From assembly GCA_004297495.1 (NCBI GenBank), contig SCTL01000414.1, positions 1-5,674 on the forward strand: 5,674 bases of DNA, in the 5' to 3' direction. Source of the DNA: Verrucomicrobiota bacterium (lineage in GTDB: Bacteria > Verrucomicrobiota > Verrucomicrobiia > Limisphaerales > JADLHS01). Below, in pieces: positions 4,735 through 5,674 of this stretch (position 1 is its first letter; each line of letters starts with the position of its first letter). A program made the position numbers and the translations under genes. The notes beneath the pieces were generated by a model, which did no database searches, was not told the DNA's origin, and saw nothing but the letters and a program-made list of their open reading frames with translations.

Positions 4735-5406
4735 TCACAAATCCGCCTTGGGCTTCGGCGGAAGATCATTTTCATCGCGGTTGCCGGGCGGACGCTGGCC
4801 GCGCGGGGCGTCGTTGCCGCCGTCGTTGGGGCGGTACTGGCGGCGCGGTTGATCGGGGTTGCCGTTGCCATTTTCCGGCCGGCCTTGCGCGCGGCCCTGG
4901 CCCATTTCCATCGGCGGCGGATTTTTGATTTGCTCAATCTGCTCGGCGCTCAACGGCGGTTGAATTTGCGATAGCGCCTTGGCGCGGAGCACGGTTAGTT
5001 CGGCTTCGAGCTTGGCGACCTTGAGCGCCTTCTCGCGCACGGCATCTTCATCGAATTTACCCGTCAATCCGGCCACGGCCAGTTCCTTGCGCGCGGCGCG
5101 CATTTGCTCTTCGATGGGCTGCATCTTCTCACGCTGGGCCTGCATGGCAGTGCGCATGGATTCGCGTTGCTCTTCGGTGAGCACCCGCATCACCGCAAAG
5201 GCGCCAGTGCCAGGAGCGATGGCTTGAAGGCGTTCCTGGAATCGGCCTTGCGGACGCGCGCCGCCGGGGGCGCCATCCTGGGGTTGGGCGCGGCGCTCGG
5301 GGCGGGCGTTGGAGTCGGGTTGTGCCCAAACCATCGTCGCTGCGGAAAAAACGGCGGCGGCAATGAGCAGGGTCTGGAGTCGGGATTTCTGTGTTGTTGT
5401 TTTCAT
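4735..5406 (-). CDS. Secreted Spy/CpxP-like LTxxQ protein
   Basis: A 223-residue protein. Residues 1-28 are a cleavable signal peptide: KTTTQKSR, a hydrophobic core TLLIAAAVFSAATMV, and VWA before Gln29. A Pro/Arg/Gln-rich linker follows (30-56). The helical core (about 57-162) carries two LTxxQ-type motifs, LTEEQ (76-80) and LSAEQ (152-156), as in Spy and CpxP, periplasmic helical chaperones or stress modulators. The last 60 residues are rich in Pro, Gly, Asn and Arg and probably disordered. There is no His in the mature protein, so metal binding is not supported. ATG 5406 gives a clean signal peptide with AAAAGG just upstream; ATG 5430 and a TTG at 5457 are in frame but extend before it. 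A terminator follows (4671-4713). It may be a target or partner of the sigma system next to it. Confidence 0.87.
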   Translation of the reverse strand: MKTTTQKSRLQTLLIAAAVFSAATMVWAQPDSNARPERRAQPQDGAPGGARPQGRFQERLQAIAPGTGAFAVMRVLTEEQRESMRTAMQAQREKMQPIEEQMRAARKELAVAGLTGKFDEDAVREKALKVAKLEAELTVLRAKALSQIQPPLSAEQIEQIKNPPPMEMGQGRAQGRPENGNGNPDQPRRQYRPNDGGNDAPRGQRPPGNRDENDLPPKPKADL

Positions 5407-5472
5407 AACCTTTTCGGTTTCGTGCGTCATGGGGTCAGACGCCGTGAACGCGAGCAAGGTTACAGCCGGAAT

Positions 5473-5674
5473 CTACGGGCGTGTGATGCCGAAGGTTTGC
5501 TCGAATTCTGCCGAGAATTTCCGGGTGGCGGCGGTGATTTTGGCGGGTTGCTCGGCCACCGTTGCCAGCATGCGTTCGAGTGCGTCCGGCTTCTTCTTGA
5601 TAATTTCCGCCGCGGCCAGGACGAGTGCGAGATGGTTGTTGATGTCATGGCGCATGTCCGCGAGTTGCTGGTTC
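5473..5674 (-). CDS. H-box (histidine-kinase DHp-like) protein, C-terminal part
   Basis: The minus-strand frame is open to the right window edge and stops at TAG 5473-5475, giving the last 66 residues. It begins QQLADMRHDINNHLALVLAA, which matches the H-box of histidine-kinase dimerisation domains (LRHDINNxLxxI-type, phospho-acceptor His in RHD). A second helix follows (about LERMLATVAEQPAKITAATRKFSAEFEQTF), as in a two-helix hairpin. The protein then ends, so no ATP-binding (HATPase) domain follows. It could be a phosphotransfer-type or truncated kinase, or a helical protein that only resembles one. The ATG at 5655 is internal to the open frame, so the true start probably lies outside the window. 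It is 66 bases upstream of the Spy-like gene with no terminator between, so cotranscription is possible. Confidence 0.65.
   Translation of the reverse strand, partial: NQQLADMRHDINNHLALVLAAAEIIKKKPDALERMLATVAEQPAKITAATRKFSAEFEQTFGITRP

Overview
The window looks like chromosomal DNA of a Verrucomicrobiota bacterium, possibly the Pedosphaera/Limisphaerales side (inference). The reasons are a PEP-CTERM sorting tail at the left edge, an unusually dense set of several families of short dispersed intergenic repeats, a MazE/MazF-type pair and small hypothetical proteins of a type I associate with that phylum, and an ECF sigma operon with a membrane-anchored Spy/CpxP-like protein. No database search was possible, so the taxon is a judgement from gene style.

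Left part (1-1340). The C-terminal end of a PEP-CTERM protein is followed by a textbook terminator. Next is a repeat-rich spacer (166-547), then a two-gene toxin-antitoxin cassette (AbrB/MazE-like antitoxin and MazF/PemK-like toxin, ATGA overlap) on the plus strand. Copies of the same palindromic repeat lie on both sides of the cassette.

Middle part (1280-3144). Two small minus-strand genes of unknown function, one soluble and one with two membrane segments, sit among repeats: a pair of CCTCACCC-type palindromes, a degenerate 21-bp tandem repeat, three copies of a composite hairpin plus TTCGTG repeat, and a GATTAAG/CTTAATC inverted repeat. Two of the composite copies bracket the membrane-protein gene as inverted repeats.

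Right part (3145-5674), all on the minus strand. Transcription runs from the window's right edge. First comes a fragment with a histidine-kinase-like H-box, then a secreted Spy/CpxP-like protein with its own terminator. Then comes a three-gene unit: ECF sigma factor, small single-pass membrane protein (candidate anti-sigma factor) and membrane-anchored Spy/CpxP/CnrX-like protein. In layout this trio resembles the CnrH-CnrY-CnrX envelope-sensing system. The likely logic is that the periplasmic helical protein senses an envelope condition, the small membrane protein holds or releases the sigma factor, and the sigma factor switches on its targets. The order and domains are seen; the mechanism is inferred. 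This operon is the most interesting functional content; the repeat architecture is the most unusual structural content.
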